From: Brachybacterium sp.
GTDB taxonomy: Bacteria; Actinomycetota; Actinomycetes; Actinomycetales; Dermabacteraceae
DNA: 7,459 nucleotides
Assembly (NCBI GenBank): GCA_027322375.1
Contig: DAHVRS010000381.1
Coordinates: 1 to 7,459 of the forward strand
Direction: 5' to 3'
The position numbers and the translations under genes were made by a program. Shown piece by piece: positions 6,621-7,459 of the stretch. Each line of letters starts with the position of its first letter. Within the stretch, counting starts at the first letter, position 1. The notes below the pieces were generated by a model. That model saw only the letters and a list, made by a program, of their open reading frames with translations. It ran no database searches and was not told the DNA's origin.

Positions 6621-7459
6621 GCCTCCAGGGTGGTGTTGCCGGGGAAGAACTCCCAGTCGAAGACGTGCTTCTCGCCGGGGCGTCCCGCGCGGTCCAGGGC
6701 GCGGTCGATGAGGATCTTCGAGAGCCGGGCGAAGACGTCATCGACGCCGTAGTAGCTGATCGGGCCGAAGAACTCCGACGTCGCGGGGACGTCGCCGAGG
6801 GCGAGGAACTCGAGGTCCTCGGGCACCCGCATTCCCAGGCGCTGGGCGGCGAGCTGGAGGGCGACGGCCTGGTAGCCGGTGAAGCAGATGACGGCCTCGG
6901 GCCGGTCCGGGCCCTCGAGCCAGTCGAGCGCGGCCCGGTAGGTGTCGTGGCTGCCGGCGGGGACCACGTGGACGAGGGAGGTGGGGTCATCGCCGTGCGC
7001 CTCGACCTCGGCGAGGAAGGTGCGGGTGCGCTCGTGCGCGAGGGCGCCGCCGGGGCGCTCGTCCAGGCCGGGGGCGAGGAGCTGGACCCGTTCGTGGCGT
7101 TCGCGCAGGAGCCGGTAGGCGCGGCCGATCGCGGGCAGGGGGCTCGAGGAGACCACGTCGAAGCTCTCGGGCTCCATCGTGGTGGTGAAGGCGACGAGCC
7201 CGGACTGGGTCGCCGCGGCCAGGCGGCGCATCTTCTCGGGCCCGTCGGGGACGAAGTCGATGCTGGTGACGAGGGCGGCGTCGGCGGAGGCGCCCAGGAG
7301 GTACTCGTACCAGCGGTCATCGGCGAGGACCAGGGTGGACAGGTCGTGCACGAGCGCGTCCTCGCACACCTGGCTGGTCAGCTGCACGCCCCAGGGGTCA
7401 TCGAGGCTGCCGAGCGTGAGGACGATGCCGCCGCCGCGGCCGGTGCGCATCGCCTGCGC
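6617..7459 (-). CDS. LacI-family transcriptional regulator, N-terminus outside window
   Basis: The frame is open to the right edge; the visible 280 residues begin AQAMRTGRGGGIV, which matches the end of the LacI hinge helix and the first strand of the sugar-binding domain. The ATG at 7450 is therefore internal (the hinge Met before RTGR), and the DNA-binding helix-turn-helix lies beyond the window. The rest follows the periplasmic-binding-protein-like fold: a first subdomain with ADAALVTSIDFVPDG, the phosphate-or-sugar-pocket region around RAYRLLRERHERVQLLAPG, then PEAVICFTGYQAVALQLAAQRLGMRVPEDLEFLALGD-type elements (a strong LacI signature of helix plus GxxVPEDLxxLxxGD) and a C-terminal DWEFFPGNTT segment. 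It is probably a repressor responding to a small sugar or related ligand. Its stop codon overlaps the start of the proline iminopeptidase gene, so regulator and peptidase form one transcript; the transporter downstream is a plausible further target. Confidence 0.85.
   Translation of the reverse strand, partial: AQAMRTGRGGGIVLTLGSLDDPWGVQLTSQVCEDALVHDLSTLVLADDRWYEYLLGASADAALVTSIDFVPDGPEKMRRLAAATQSGLVAFTTTMEPESFDVVSSSPLPAIGRAYRLLRERHERVQLLAPGLDERPGGALAHERTRTFLAEVEAHGDDPTSLVHVVPAGSHDTYRAALDWLEGPDRPEAVICFTGYQAVALQLAAQRLGMRVPEDLEFLALGDVPATSEFFGPISYYGVDDVFARLSKILIDRALDRAGRPGEKHVFDWEFFPGNTTLEA

Noticed and set aside
1..7459. CRISPR arrays, tRNA/rRNA genes, insertion sequences, attachment sites or phage-defence genes
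   Set aside because: No regularly spaced repeats, no tRNA-like cloverleaf noticed, no transposase or integrase motifs, and no terminal inverted repeats at the deletion junction.

Overview
This is a GC-rich window (roughly 70% GC by eye) with the codon bias, GTG starts and Tat-type signal peptides of a high-GC Gram-positive actinobacterium. A Brachybacterium-like or related Micrococcales host is my guess, not something the sequence proves. There are no RNA genes, insertion sequences or CRISPR arrays. No stretch above 300 bp lacks a gene; the longest gap is about 185 bp (5152-5336).

Layout: on the + strand, the C-terminal end of an MFS transporter runs in from the left edge (1-555). Everything else is on the - strand. 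Read in the direction of transcription from the right edge, it holds: a LacI-type regulator cut off by the window edge (7459-6617); an overlapping alpha/beta hydrolase of the proline iminopeptidase type (6620-5337); a 185-bp gap with a promoter-like AT-rich island, a perfect 14-bp palindrome and an 18-bp hairpin; an MFS transporter (5151-3811); a TetR-type regulator with an in-frame amber stop (3729-3103); an exported DUF1343/NamZ-type exo-N-acetylmuramidase (2980-1610); and an exported family-3 beta-N-acetylglucosaminidase (NagZ-like) with a large frameshifting deletion in its catalytic barrel (1590-572).

The biological theme of the left half is peptidoglycan fragment turnover. NamZ removes MurNAc and NagZ removes GlcNAc from the non-reducing ends of glycan strands, so the pair can digest a strand stepwise. 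Here NamZ looks intact, but its partner has lost the middle of its catalytic domain and the upstream TetR gene has a nonsense codon. Two independent lesions within about 3 kb suggest a pathway locus that is decaying or under relaxed selection (or, less likely, assembly errors). The right half looks like a separate module: a LacI regulator translationally coupled to a peptidase, followed by a transporter that probably has its own promoter. I see no evidence of a wholly new system. The clearest unusual features are the two disrupted genes and the palindromic elements in front of the second transporter.
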